The notes beneath the pieces are model-generated. The model was not told where the DNA came from, made no database searches, and saw only the letters and a program-made list of their open reading frames with translations. Below, in pieces: positions 1 through 9,838 of a stretch of 64,000 nucleotides of DNA (its first letter is position 1; the number at the start of each line of letters is the position of its first letter). The DNA comes from Bacteroidaceae bacterium. Its GTDB lineage: Bacteria; Bacteroidota; Bacteroidia; Bacteroidales; Bacteroidaceae. The stretch is from positions 1 to 64,000 of the forward strand of contig CAAGGT010000321.1 of assembly GCA_900769465.1 (NCBI GenBank). The letters are read 5' to 3'. The position numbers and the translations under genes are program-made.

Positions 1-3000
1 AAACATCAGGCATATTTTAATTTGATGCCTAACACCACCACATATGCTGTTACAGCAACAGTGAACGATTCAAATAAGGGTACTGTTTCAATCAACAATG
101 GAACTGCCGGTAGCACAGCAACAGCAAGCCTTATGCAAGGCGTTACAGCAACCCTTACCGCACACCCAGCCCAGGACTATGCACTCGCAAGCTGGACAAA
201 GAACGGAGTGGTTGTTGGTTCAAAGAACACAATACAGGTTACCGTAGGCACAGATGCAAACGACTATGTTGCCAACTTTGACGATGCAGCAAATGTATAT
301 GTAATAAAGGATTATATCATCAGCCCAAGCACAGTTGGTCTCACAGGTTCTTCTAAGGAAAGCGTGGTTAATTATGTAACATCTGATGAATATCCTGCAG
401 CCTTGAGCTTGGCTTCAACAGCCACAAATGGAGCATCTCTTTCTGCAATGTCAAGAATCAATGATGACCAAATAAGATTGTATGCATATGACCAGGCGAC
501 GTCAAATACCACTGTCAAATACACTTTGTCAGTACCCGACGGATATCAAATTACAGAATACAAATTTGACTATTCGCTTAATTCAACAAGTTATCCTTGT
601 ACCATAACTTATAGCGGAGGTACAATCTCGCCTAATAATACAACTTGGACATCTTCGCCTGTAATAGTAAACAATGCAAAGACAGCAGAATTCACAATGA
701 CTGCAGAGAAGGCTAACTCGTCTTCAAATTTCTATATAAAGAACTTCACCGTTACTATAGCAAAAGAGGGTGCAAATGCCGGTGGCTCTACCCCAACCAC
801 AAAAACCTACACTATAAATGTCAGCACAAACCCTGGCACAGCCGGCACTGTTAAAATCAACGAAGAGGCTGTTTCATATAAGAGCGTAAACGAGAACTCA
901 ACCGTTACCCTTGTTGCTACCCCGCTTCCCGGTTACAGCTTCGTAAACTGGACCGATGCCAATAACGGCAGCGAAGTAAGCAGAGAGGCAAGCTACACAT
1001 TCACAGCAACCGGCAACACAAGCCTTGTTGCAAACTTTGAGCAGACACGATACACCGTCACTGTTGCTGCAGGCGTAGGCGGTAGCGCATACATTGACAC
1101 AAAGGGCACAACAGAGAAAACTGTATCCCACAACGAAAACGTAAGAATCACAGCCGAGGCCAATGATGGTTACAGATTTGTCGAGTGGAGAGCATACGAT
1201 AGCAGTTTCTCTTCAAACGCACAGCAAGATGTTACAGTAACCACAGATGTTACATACACCGCAGTATTCGAGCCCGTGCTGCCCATCACCGGCACAGAGG
1301 TGAATGCAACATTTGCAGGTGCAACAGGTTTCGTTAATGGCGGATACACCAATCAGGTAGTATTACAGACAGCTCCAGCAATAACATTCAGTGCCAACGC
1401 CGCCAAGATTGGACACAGTACAGTAGATGACACCAAGCACCCTTATCTGTTCAAAGGCACAGACTTCACAATATCGGTTCCCGCCCCATACAAGATTGCC
1501 GGATATAAACTGACCGTACAGGGCCATAATTTCAACGCGGGAACATTCACCTACACCGTCGGCACACAGAATGCAGCGGCAGCAATGAGAACTGCGGCAT
1601 CAGCCAGAAGCAACACTGCAACTGCAACAATAAGCGGAACAACTCCTTTAAGTGTAGTGGCGACAGGCTTGAATACCAGCGAAATCAATATCGGTGTCGG
1701 AAGTGCAAGTGCAGCAACTGCAGGAATTATCGTTAAAGAACTGCAGCTCGACTTGGTGCAGGAGTCACAGGAGTCTGAACCTGAATACAAATTGGGTGAC
1801 ATCAGGATTACATCTAATCAATTGATGTCCATTACAAAGCCCACCCACATTGCAGTCAAGAACTTGTCAAAGACAAACAATTGGTATTTCGCAGGTACAA
1901 CAAACGTAGCGGACTTTGGTAATGAGGCAGTTTTTGTATGGACACCAAAGACCGAAGGCGTTGCCGGTGAATACTATTTGAAGACCCTTGACGGTAAATA
2001 TTTGGGAGCAGCAGGGGACAGTGACAACACACCAATCTCTTATACAGAAGATGTAGCCAATGCAGCAGTGTTCACCACTCTGAAACCAGTTGCCGGCAGT
2101 ACAGGCACAAGCAAACTCGATAAAGACAGCGACACCGGCGATTATGTCGACAACGATAATTTCCTGGTACGCTTTATGACAAAATATACTGGCGGAACCG
2201 GAGATGTTACAACTTGGATTAATGTAACCAATACTACAAGCCCCAACAAACCCAAATACTACAACGGAGGTTATGGTATGTACACCGCCCACTTTGTCTA
2301 TGCAGTGTCGGTCGATGGTGTAGCCCCCGAACTTCCCGGTGAACAGTTGCCAACCGACCCGTTTGCCGGCAAGTATTTCCGTTTGAAGACAACCGTTAAT
2401 GGCGTTGCGAAGTATTTGAATGTTGGTACACGAAGTGATAATAGTCACGGTAATGTGAATATGGTTGATCTCAACAAGTCAAGCAATGACCAGATATTCT
2501 TCTTTGAGCAGAGCGGTGATGGTTACAAACTCAAAGCAAAGAGTGGCAACTATATCAAATGTGCCGAATGGAATGTCAATGCAAATACCACAGATGTCAA
2601 CGAAGCGTCCGTTCTGCTTTTCGAAGAGAGCGGCGATGGTTATTTAATCAATTGGTATAACACCTACAAAAGCGCAATCAAATATTTCAATGTCCAGACA
2701 GCCAACGCTGGTGACAGAGCCCTTCACCCATACTGCGACGGTGAAAAAAGTAGTGCCTTCACTTGGATTCTCGAGGAGGTTGTTTATTATACTGTTACAG
2801 CAACAGCAGGTGAGGGCGGTAGCGTATCACCGTTAACCTCAACCATTGAGAAGGGCAACAATGTAACACTCACAGCAACAGCAGACAGCGACCATAGATT
2901 TGTAGGTTGGTACAATGGCGAAACAAAGGTAAGCGAGGCTAACCCATATACATTTGCCGTAACAAGCAACATCAGCTATGAAGCACGCTTTGAGGAACTC

Positions 3001-6000
3001 TTCCCCGATGGTGCATACAAAGTTTACTGGCAGGCCGACAACCGCGGTTATCTTGCATACCACGGCACGGACTATCCAAACGAGGCAAAATTGGCAGGAG
3101 TAACATATAGCGGTTGCCAAAATCTTCACTATGGCATAAACGACGCTGACCTTGTGTGGTACCTTATTACTGCAAGCGATGGCAAGAGATATCTTTTTGA
3201 AGTTACAACAGGTAAGTTCCTCGGTGCAAACCCATCTGTTGATGACAACGGCATTGCCAACAAGCTGAGCACTACTGAGGCTTGGCCTATCAATGTTGAA
3301 AAAAATACACACTCAACTCGTCAGGGTCACTACATTATTACCACTGTAATAAACGGTACAAAGAACCTCCTTTGCAGTGGCTGTGGTACAGACAAGACAG
3401 GCCACCCTGTTCGTTGGTTGGTTGTAAACGATAATAATCAAAAAGATGGTGGCGCACCACTTCAGCTTGTGCCTGAAAACAACATAACCGTTGCTGATGA
3501 CATTATGAATGCTGTTCGCGCAGTCATTGAGCCAAGAACATTCAAATTCCAAGCCGTTGTTGATGGTTGGAGAAACGACAACCCCAACACTCACTTGGGT
3601 ACAATAACCATTGGCGGAACAGCAATGAAGCTCACTCCTGCTCACCAAACAGAAAGCGAGCTTACAATGCCACTCGCCGAGGGTACAACACTTGCATTCA
3701 CACGCAAGTACCGTGGCTTTGAGTTCAACGGTTTCTACATTGGCACAACCGAGCTTGGAACAAACCCGACACTCACAGCCGACAAAGTTGCAGCAATCAA
3801 CGAAACAACACCGCTTGTTGCAAAATTCACAGCAACAGATGATGTTACATTGTTCTACGACGACGATGAATTCTCTTACCGCATCCCTGCAATAGCAAAG
3901 ACCGGCACAAACCGCCTTGTTGCTGTGAGCGACTACCGTCATAGTCTTGATGACATTGGACGCGACCAGCACGGCACTAGAACAAACAGAGTTGACCTTG
4001 TTATGCGCACAAGCGACGACAACGGTGCAACTTGGAGTGCAAAGCAGACTATAGCCGAGGGTACATCGACATTCGGTTACGGCGATGCAGCCATTGCAGC
4101 CAACGGACGGGACATCCTTGTTATGGCAGTTGCCGGCAATGTATTCTACCCCAATGCCACAGCAACAAGCAATAATAAGACCTACCGTATCTACAGCAAC
4201 AACAATGGTGAATCTTGGGAAAAAGAGGAGGTTACAAGCAATATCTTTGGTCTCTTCGACGAGGCATACGCAACATTCTTCGGTAGCGGTAAATTGGCTG
4301 TTGACCCCGACTTCAACGGCACAGGCAAAGCACGTGTCTATGGTGCAATCCTTTTAAAGAACAGCGAACGCACCACAAACAACTATGTTCTGTTCTCGGA
4401 TGACTGGGGTGCAACCTGGAATATCCTCGGTGGCAGCAAAACACATATAGCCGATGCCGACGAGCCAAAGGTTGAGATTCTGCCAAATGGTCAGATTCTG
4501 CTCAGTTCACGCAACAAAAACGGTGGTAGCCGTGTGTTCAATGTATTCACATACGGCAACGACAAGGCTGCCGGCGAAGGTACTTGGGGGACTGCAGTCA
4601 GCGGTTGCAGCAATGGTGGCAGCAACGGCACAAACGGCGAAATCATCTGCCTTGACGCAAAGCAAACCAACGGCAAGTCTACAAAGATTCTGTTGCAGTC
4701 ACAGCCACAGGGCGGTTCCAACCTGTACGACCGCAAGGATGTAACCATCTGGTACAAGGAGCTAAATGAAGACACATATACTCCGTCTTCATTTGCAAGC
4801 GGTTGGACAATGGGTAAGCAGGTAAGTACCCAACTCAGCGCATACAGTGCTATGGCATTGCAGGAGAATGGCGAGATTGCATTCTTCTTTGAGGAGGCTC
4901 CTTGCTACGGCGACGACAACACAAAGGGTTACTCAATGGTATATGTTCCATTGACAATTGAGGAAATCACAGAGAACAATTTCCTCAACCCCAATGCCGA
5001 TGTTGAATATGTACCAACTGAATTCAACATTGTATTGACCGATGCACAGGATAATGAATACCGCGAGACACTCGACTACATCCCTGCGGATGTAGCTGCA
5101 GTAGAAAGCTACCTGACAACAACATACCCTTTCATCAAATTGGGCACTACAGGAGCTATAGCCGACAACAAATACACCAACACCGTTACATTGCCATTCA
5201 AGGTAAGTAACTCAGAGAACGCTTACTGGCACAATATCTACTGGCCTGCAAACGGAACAAGCGCCGGAGAGTTCTACCCTATTTACCTGAAGGCAGAGAC
5301 CGAGGATGCAACATATATTACAAAATTGACCGAATATGGAAAAAGATTCGGTGAAAGCCAGTATAACACCTGTGAACATGCCGATAAGTTAGGTTGGGCC
5401 GTATATAGCGTTAACAACACTTTGACTTTCAAGTTCAAGAACAAGTTGACCGGTAAGTTTATGGCTGTTAATGGAGTTGTAAGCAGCGGTAATGCCGACA
5501 ATGTCATTTTCACCGATGAAGCTGGTGCTACAGTGTTTACTCTTGAAAAGTACACAGGTGCAAATACCGCTTGGGGCGACTATGGATTAAAATCGGTATA
5601 TAATGGAACAACAGGTTATGTATGTAACACATCTGCCGGTTATGCAAACGCCACCAACTACACCGGCACAGGACACCCGGGTGCTTGGGTTGAGTTTGGA
5701 GATGCAGACTATGACTTGCTGATTAGCAACTTGGATCAAGGACTCATTCTCTTCGGTAACGGAAATGATAAACGTATGCTTACCACAGAGATTCAGGCAA
5801 TAATTGATGCAATGGGCGATTATGACAATCCATTGTACAAGACAATGCTATTGAAAGACCTGAAGGCACACTTTGCTACACTTGAAAATGCTATCAACAA
5901 CTGGCCAAAGATTAGCCTGACAATTGCTCCTGTCGGCGGCGGTACAACAAAAATTGCCGGTGAGGCAAACGTAACAAGCAAATATGTACCGACCGGTCAA

Positions 6001-8310
6001 TTGACAGTTGAAGCCGTGCCTGCAAGCGGTTACCGTTTCACACACTGGAGCAACGGCACAACAAATGTCAGCACCGATGCAAGCTACACATTCAATATGC
6101 CGGATGCTGCAACAGAGTTGACTGCTAACTTTGAAAAAAGTAGCAATTACTACCATCTGATAAGCAGAGCCACCGACCGTCACGAGCATCTATACAACAA
6201 TGCATTCAGCAACGGTAACACCAACCACTTGACACTGCAGTCGGATGCAATGATAAATACCAACAACGGTATATGGCATATAACCAAAAACGGCAACCAA
6301 CTTGATATAAAGAACGGTGACGGTAAGCCTGTTGTTGCAGGAAATAACAGCGGAGGTATTATGGGCACATATAGTCAACTCAATATAGCCCAAACCATCA
6401 ACGCAGATTACACCTATTATTATTTCACAGAAGCCCTCAACTGTTCTAACACTACTTCAGCATTGAAAGTAGGTGGAGTAAATTACTTGACAACCTGGTC
6501 GGATGGAGGTGCCAACGCAACAGACAACCAGTGGCGTTTAGTGCCTGTTGACACAGAGGGCAAGAACATTTATGATGTTGTCGTCGAGTGTACAGAGCAG
6601 GATGTGTATGTGACATACGGCAGTGGTACCAATGAAGGATATGCCTTTAATGGCGGTTTCTTCATCACTAATGAAGCCATAACAGCACAGCAGCTGACAG
6701 CAAAGAAGGGTAACGCGGATGCTCAAAATGTAACTGTTCTTGTTGAAGGCAACACAATCAGGGTTATCGATATAAAAGTTGAGATTGCTGTGAGTGCCAC
6801 AAGTGGTGGTACAGTAACAATCAACGGCGAAGCAACTTCAACAAAGCAGGTTGTAAAGAGCAGTAATGTAACTATTGAAGCAACACCTGCAAGCGGCTAC
6901 CACTTTGTCAACTGGACCGATGCCGGTGGCAACGAAGTAAGCACCGATGCGACCTACACATTCACAGCAAGCGAAAGCACAAGCCTTGTTGCAAACTTTG
7001 AGGCCGATGTTGTTTACCACACCATCACTGTAAGCACTTATTACAACAATAACGGTGGTACCGTAAAGGTTGGAGAGGAAGGTGCTACATCAGTAAATGT
7101 AATTGAAGGCAAATCAGTGAGAATGGTTGCAACGGTTAACGATGGCTATGAATTCATGGGCTGGCTGAAGGATGGTGTTATTGTGAAGAACGCTATCGAC
7201 GGTGGTCTCGACTTTGAGGTTCAAGGTCCCGATTACACATTGTACGAAGTCAAAGCTCCGGCTGAATATGTCGCAGTATTCTCAAAAATCACCGAAACCA
7301 CAGGACTTGAGGATGGCAAGGCATACAGAATATGCGGAGTACAGGGTAATGGCCGCGCCCGTTGCATCTACCGCGATGGTAATACATTGAAGTGGAAATA
7401 TGATTATGACAATAATGATGTAAACACAATCTTTGTTGCACAGAAGAACGGCAATGCCATGAACCTCATAAGTGCAGTCGGATACCACGGTTGGAAGGCA
7501 AGTTATATGTTGGGCAACGACGAACAGTATAACCCCTATGCTGCAATCAAGGTAACATATGGTACAAGAGATGAACTTCGTACTCTGTATCTTGAGTCGG
7601 GAACAAGCAGTGGTCTTTTCCAAACCAACACAGGCGGTGCTTTCAGTTTCCAGAATTCAAGAGGTGGTGGCCTCACAATGGTTGCAACAGACGAGATAAC
7701 TACCGACTTCTTGTTCGAGGAGGTTAAGAACTATGCATTCCAGGTAAGCGCGGCCGATGGTTCTAACGCAAAGTTGGGTACTGTAAACCTGCCATTCGCA
7801 ACAACCGTTCCTGCCGAGGTTACTGTATATGGTGTCAACGACTCAAATGAAGACTATGTATATGTTGCTCCGTTGGAATTGACCGACAAAGTACTGCCGG
7901 CAAATACTCCTGTTCTCATTGAGGCTGCAGCTAGCGGCAAGTATGGATTCAAGCCGGCACCTGCAAGTGCAAATGTTTACGAAACAGGTTGGGCAGGAAC
8001 TCTTGAAGCAGAGGAAATCCCAGGCACAACAAATGCTTACATACTCTCTTACAAGGGTGTGGGTACACCTATAAAGATGTACAAGTTGAGCAGCACAGAC
8101 AGAACCATCAATTCAAACAAGGCCTACTACATTGACAGCACAGGCAGGGCTTCGGCATTGCAGTTTGTGTTCGGTGGAACAACTGATATTGAGGATGTAG
8201 AACGCGAAGGCAATGAGGATACAATATATGACCTCCAGGGCCGCAAGCTCAGCGAGATTACAGAGCCTGGTTTCTACATTATTGATGGCAAAAAGGTTTG
8301 GGTAAAGTAA
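1..8310 (+). CDS. Giant secreted GH33 sialidase with InlB-like and ricin-like modules, 5' end outside window
   Basis: The frame is open from the first base with no signal peptide, so the gene begins upstream; the first ATG (25) lies inside a repeat domain. Residue numbers count from base 22. InlB/Listeria-Bacteroides-type repeats, with the pattern GYxFxxWT then TSLVANFE, lie near 1-92, 261-423, 922-1000, 1964-2038 and 2253-2424. Beta-trefoil-like (ricin-type) segments lie near 600-920 and 1005-1180. The sialidase propeller spans about 1275-1660, with the Arg motif YRIP at 1286-1289 and Asp boxes SDDNGATW and SDDWGATW, so it should release terminal sialic acid from host glycans outside the cell. 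The C-terminus (YDLQGRKL, then GFYIIDGKKVWVK) is a T9SS-type sorting tail. The small ORF at 8339 follows closely, and a GH20-GH33 enzyme lies downstream. Several repeats share long near-identical stretches, a sign of internal duplication. Sialidase identity is firm; linkage preference is not readable. Confidence 0.93.
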   Translation, partial: KHQAYFNLMPNTTTYAVTATVNDSNKGTVSINNGTAGSTATASLMQGVTATLTAHPAQDYALASWTKNGVVVGSKNTIQVTVGTDANDYVANFDDAANVYVIKDYIISPSTVGLTGSSKESVVNYVTSDEYPAALSLASTATNGASLSAMSRINDDQIRLYAYDQATSNTTVKYTLSVPDGYQITEYKFDYSLNSTSYPCTITYSGGTISPNNTTWTSSPVIVNNAKTAEFTMTAEKANSSSNFYIKNFTVTIAKEGANAGGSTPTTKTYTINVSTNPGTAGTVKINEEAVSYKSVNENSTVTLVATPLPGYSFVNWTDANNGSEVSREASYTFTATGNTSLVANFEQTRYTVTVAAGVGGSAYIDTKGTTEKTVSHNENVRITAEANDGYRFVEWRAYDSSFSSNAQQDVTVTTDVTYTAVFEPVLPITGTEVNATFAGATGFVNGGYTNQVVLQTAPAITFSANAAKIGHSTVDDTKHPYLFKGTDFTISVPAPYKIAGYKLTVQGHNFNAGTFTYTVGTQNAAAAMRTAASARSNTATATISGTTPLSVVATGLNTSEINIGVGSASAATAGIIVKELQLDLVQESQESEPEYKLGDIRITSNQLMSITKPTHIAVKNLSKTNNWYFAGTTNVADFGNEAVFVWTPKTEGVAGEYYLKTLDGKYLGAAGDSDNTPISYTEDVANAAVFTTLKPVAGSTGTSKLDKDSDTGDYVDNDNFLVRFMTKYTGGTGDVTTWINVTNTTSPNKPKYYNGGYGMYTAHFVYAVSVDGVAPELPGEQLPTDPFAGKYFRLKTTVNGVAKYLNVGTRSDNSHGNVNMVDLNKSSNDQIFFFEQSGDGYKLKAKSGNYIKCAEWNVNANTTDVNEASVLLFEESGDGYLINWYNTYKSAIKYFNVQTANAGDRALHPYCDGEKSSAFTWILEEVVYYTVTATAGEGGSVSPLTSTIEKGNNVTLTATADSDHRFVGWYNGETKVSEANPYTFAVTSNISYEARFEELFPDGAYKVYWQADNRGYLAYHGTDYPNEAKLAGVTYSGCQNLHYGINDADLVWYLITASDGKRYLFEVTTGKFLGANPSVDDNGIANKLSTTEAWPINVEKNTHSTRQGHYIITTVINGTKNLLCSGCGTDKTGHPVRWLVVNDNNQKDGGAPLQLVPENNITVADDIMNAVRAVIEPRTFKFQAVVDGWRNDNPNTHLGTITIGGTAMKLTPAHQTESELTMPLAEGTTLAFTRKYRGFEFNGFYIGTTELGTNPTLTADKVAAINETTPLVAKFTATDDVTLFYDDDEFSYRIPAIAKTGTNRLVAVSDYRHSLDDIGRDQHGTRTNRVDLVMRTSDDNGATWSAKQTIAEGTSTFGYGDAAIAANGRDILVMAVAGNVFYPNATATSNNKTYRIYSNNNGESWEKEEVTSNIFGLFDEAYATFFGSGKLAVDPDFNGTGKARVYGAILLKNSERTTNNYVLFSDDWGATWNILGGSKTHIADADEPKVEILPNGQILLSSRNKNGGSRVFNVFTYGNDKAAGEGTWGTAVSGCSNGGSNGTNGEIICLDAKQTNGKSTKILLQSQPQGGSNLYDRKDVTIWYKELNEDTYTPSSFASGWTMGKQVSTQLSAYSAMALQENGEIAFFFEEAPCYGDDNTKGYSMVYVPLTIEEITENNFLNPNADVEYVPTEFNIVLTDAQDNEYRETLDYIPADVAAVESYLTTTYPFIKLGTTGAIADNKYTNTVTLPFKVSNSENAYWHNIYWPANGTSAGEFYPIYLKAETEDATYITKLTEYGKRFGESQYNTCEHADKLGWAVYSVNNTLTFKFKNKLTGKFMAVNGVVSSGNADNVIFTDEAGATVFTLEKYTGANTAWGDYGLKSVYNGTTGYVCNTSAGYANATNYTGTGHPGAWVEFGDADYDLLISNLDQGLILFGNGNDKRMLTTEIQAIIDAMGDYDNPLYKTMLLKDLKAHFATLENAINNWPKISLTIAPVGGGTTKIAGEANVTSKYVPTGQLTVEAVPASGYRFTHWSNGTTNVSTDASYTFNMPDAATELTANFEKSSNYYHLISRATDRHEHLYNNAFSNGNTNHLTLQSDAMINTNNGIWHITKNGNQLDIKNGDGKPVVAGNNSGGIMGTYSQLNIAQTINADYTYYYFTEALNCSNTTSALKVGGVNYLTTWSDGGANATDNQWRLVPVDTEGKNIYDVVVECTEQDVYVTYGSGTNEGYAFNGGFFITNEAITAQQLTAKKGNADAQNVTVLVEGNTIRVIDIKVEIAVSATSGGTVTINGEATSTKQVVKSSNVTIEATPASGYHFVNWTDAGGNEVSTDATYTFTASESTSLVANFEADVVYHTITVSTYYNNNGGTVKVGEEGATSVNVIEGKSVRMVATVNDGYEFMGWLKDGVIVKNAIDGGLDFEVQGPDYTLYEVKAPAEYVAVFSKITETTGLEDGKAYRICGVQGNGRARCIYRDGNTLKWKYDYDNNDVNTIFVAQKNGNAMNLISAVGYHGWKASYMLGNDEQYNPYAAIKVTYGTRDELRTLYLESGTSSGLFQTNTGGAFSFQNSRGGGLTMVATDEITTDFLFEEVKNYAFQVSAADGSNAKLGTVNLPFATTVPAEVTVYGVNDSNEDYVYVAPLELTDKVLPANTPVLIEAAASGKYGFKPAPASANVYETGWAGTLEAEEIPGTTNAYILSYKGVGTPIKMYKLSSTDRTINSNKAYYIDSTGRASALQFVFGGTTDIEDVEREGNEDTIYDLQGRKLSEITEPGFYIIDGKKVWVK

Positions 8311-8338
8311 CTAAGGATAAACAGAAAATATCAGAACT

Positions 8339-8500
8339 ATGAAACGATATACAAAACCTACCAGCGAATTTATTGAGTTAAAAACAAAAACCACTCTCCT
8401 CATTGCCTCTCTTGAGAAGGATGAAGAAGAGATGGGCGGTAGCGGTGCATTATCAAACGAGCACCGCGCTGACTGGGAGAACATTTGGGGTGGAATGTAA
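8339..8500 (+). CDS. Small 53-residue acidic protein of unknown function
   Basis: This short ORF starts 28 bases after the sialidase stop with ATG and ends in TAA. The product begins MKRYTKPTSEF and ends ADWENIWGGM, with an acidic, Gly-rich middle. Short proteins of this design (basic start, hydrophobic patch, Gly/acidic C-terminal half with Trp) are common next to exported proteins in Bacteroidales, but I know no function. It has no signal peptide or membrane segment. A strong terminator follows within 30 bases, so it is probably cotranscribed with the sialidase as the last gene of that unit. It is well below usual gene-caller comfort and could be spurious. Confidence 0.5.
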   Translation: MKRYTKPTSEFIELKTKTTLLIASLEKDEEEMGGSGALSNEHRADWENIWGGM

Positions 8501-8525
8501 TATTTGCCACCCTACCCTAATATTG

Positions 8526-8564
8526 ACGTTGCAAGCCTTTGAAGGCTTGCAACGTTGTTTTTTT
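8526..8564 (+). terminator. Rho-independent terminator of the sialidase unit
   Basis: A perfect 14-bp inverted repeat (ACGTTGCAAGCCTT at 8526-8539, complement at 8542-8555) is followed by a run of seven T at 8558-8564. It closes the sialidase and small-ORF transcript. Confidence 0.88.
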
Positions 8565-8692
8565 GTACAAAAAAACAACCATAGACTTGCTTTATCTCCT
8601 TTTGTTCTTCTGTCTAAATAAAAATATGTATATATGTAACTTGTATCCAAAAAACGAAACTTTTAATTACCTTTACAAAAAATATATACGTT

Positions 8693-9637
8693 ATGAGAAA
8701 ACTTATACACAGCGTCATTCTATTGTTTACAATCCTTTCAACGGCAAACGGGCAGACAAACTACAATAAACAACAGGCAACTGCTACAGAGACCGGCGGC
8801 AATGTAGTGGTGTTGCTTGAGACGGCAAGTTGGGGACAGAACTATCCTTTCAACAACCAGTGTTGGACAAAATACGGCGGTACAACACACGCCAAGACAG
8901 GTTGCGTTTCAACGGCGTATGCAATAGTAATGCGCTATCACAAATACCCCAAAGAGGGAACTGCAAACAAGCTCTACAACTGTCAGGCACCAATATACGT
9001 GGAACTCACCGACAGGGTGTATGACTGGGATAATATGCCGCTTGTATATGACGAAAACTGGAGCGAGGAGCAGATATATGAGGTGTCGAAACTGATGTCT
9101 CACCTGGCACACGCAAATTTTTCATCGTTCGGCAGCGGCGCAACAACCGCCAACGAGGAGCGCGAGACAGCAAGGCTTAACCGTTACTTCAACTACCCCA
9201 AAATGGCGGCATCGTACCAACGCGACTATACACAGGAGCAGTGGGAGGCCAAGATAAGAGAGAGCCTCGACAATGGTTGCCCGGTGCCATACGCAGCAAA
9301 CAACAGCGGCACAGGCGACTCGCGCCATATGTTCGTGATTGACGGCTACACCGACAATGGCTATTTCCATTTCAATTTCGGGTGGAACGGCAGCGGCAAC
9401 GGATGGTTCAAGCTCAATGCCATAAAGCCCTATCAGGGTGACGACTACTCCTGGAAACAGAACTCTGAACACTATGCGAATTTCAACCTCGCACCCGAGG
9501 GAGCAACAAGCGTAGAAAAGATTAAAGAGCAAGGAGCAGAGAGCAAAGAGATTTTTGACCTCAGCGGCCGCAAATTAAATGAGATTACCGCACCGGGCAT
9601 ATACATCATAGGCGGCAAAAAGGTGTTGGTAAAGTAA
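8693..9637 (+). CDS. Secreted C10 (streptopain-like) cysteine protease with T9SS tail
   Basis: A 314-residue exported protease. The signal peptide covers residues 1-20, ending TANG-Q. The C10 catalytic Cys is C71 in TGCVSTA, the His is H212 in RHMFVIDGY, and the family motif FNFGWNGSGNGWF lies at 227-239. Streptopain and the oral Bacteroidales enzymes (interpain, periodontain) carry an inhibitory prodomain between the signal peptide and the protease. Here the catalytic domain starts almost at once after cleavage, so that prodomain appears to be missing. The C-terminus (FDLSGRKLN, then GIYIIGGKKVLVK) matches the sorting tails of the flanking sialidases, which points to T9SS export and surface display. 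It sits alone between a terminator and a REP-like region. It probably degrades host proteins or glycoprotein backbones. Family assignment is firm; substrate is inference. Confidence 0.9.
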   Translation: MRKLIHSVILLFTILSTANGQTNYNKQQATATETGGNVVVLLETASWGQNYPFNNQCWTKYGGTTHAKTGCVSTAYAIVMRYHKYPKEGTANKLYNCQAPIYVELTDRVYDWDNMPLVYDENWSEEQIYEVSKLMSHLAHANFSSFGSGATTANEERETARLNRYFNYPKMAASYQRDYTQEQWEAKIRESLDNGCPVPYAANNSGTGDSRHMFVIDGYTDNGYFHFNFGWNGSGNGWFKLNAIKPYQGDDYSWKQNSEHYANFNLAPEGATSVEKIKEQGAESKEIFDLSGRKLNEITAPGIYIIGGKKVLVK

Positions 9638-9641
9638 TTGT

Positions 9642-9790
9642 GTCATACTGAGCGTAACGAAGTATCTCTAAAACATCTTTGATATTTCTCCCTATGGTCG
9701 AAATGACAAATACCGCAAAAATGTCATCTCGACAGAGCGAAGCGACGAGAGATCTCAAAAACCAAAAAGAGATTTCTCCCTGCGGTTAGT
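9642..9790. repeat. REP-like intergenic repeats, two adjacent copies
   Basis: Two related stretches lie head to tail. The first runs from TCATACTGAGCGTAACGAAG to GGTCGAAATGACA (9681-9708 is its second half), and the second begins GTCATCTCGACAGAGCGAAG and contains GAGATTTCTCCCTGCGG. The halves resemble inverted TGTCAT...ATGACA palindromes with a conserved ATTTCTCCCT core. Diverged relatives occur at 11539-11597 and 57196-57292. They are non-coding, extragenic and palindromic. Confidence 0.6.
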
Positions 9791-9821
9791 TTGCCATTGT
9801 CACAAATTTACAGTATTTTTG
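9790..9821 (+). promoter_or_regulatory. Bacteroides-type promoter of the abiE operon
   Basis: TTTG at 9790-9793, a 20-base spacer and TATTTTTG at 9814-9821 match the Bacteroides sigma-ABfr consensus (TTTG near -33, TAnnTTTG near -7) exactly. It would start transcription about 10 bases before the antitoxin ATG. Confidence 0.75.
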
Positions 9822-9827
9822 TGACAA
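9797..9827. promoter_or_regulatory. Candidate AbiEi operator, inverted repeat over the promoter
   Basis: TTGTCACAAA (9797-9806) and TTTGTGACAA (9818-9827) form a perfect 10-bp inverted repeat with an 11-base spacer, overlapping the -7 element. AbiEi antitoxins are known to repress their own operon by binding inverted repeats at the promoter. Assigning this site to AbiEi is inference. Confidence 0.6.
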
Positions 9828-9838
9828 ATATAAGTTAT

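Noticed and set aside
898..7623. Many minus-strand ORFs of 60-220 codons opposite the giant sialidase
   Set aside because: They are Cys/Val-rich antisense shadows of a repetitive Thr/Asn/Ala-rich gene, with no motifs, promoters or consistent starts.
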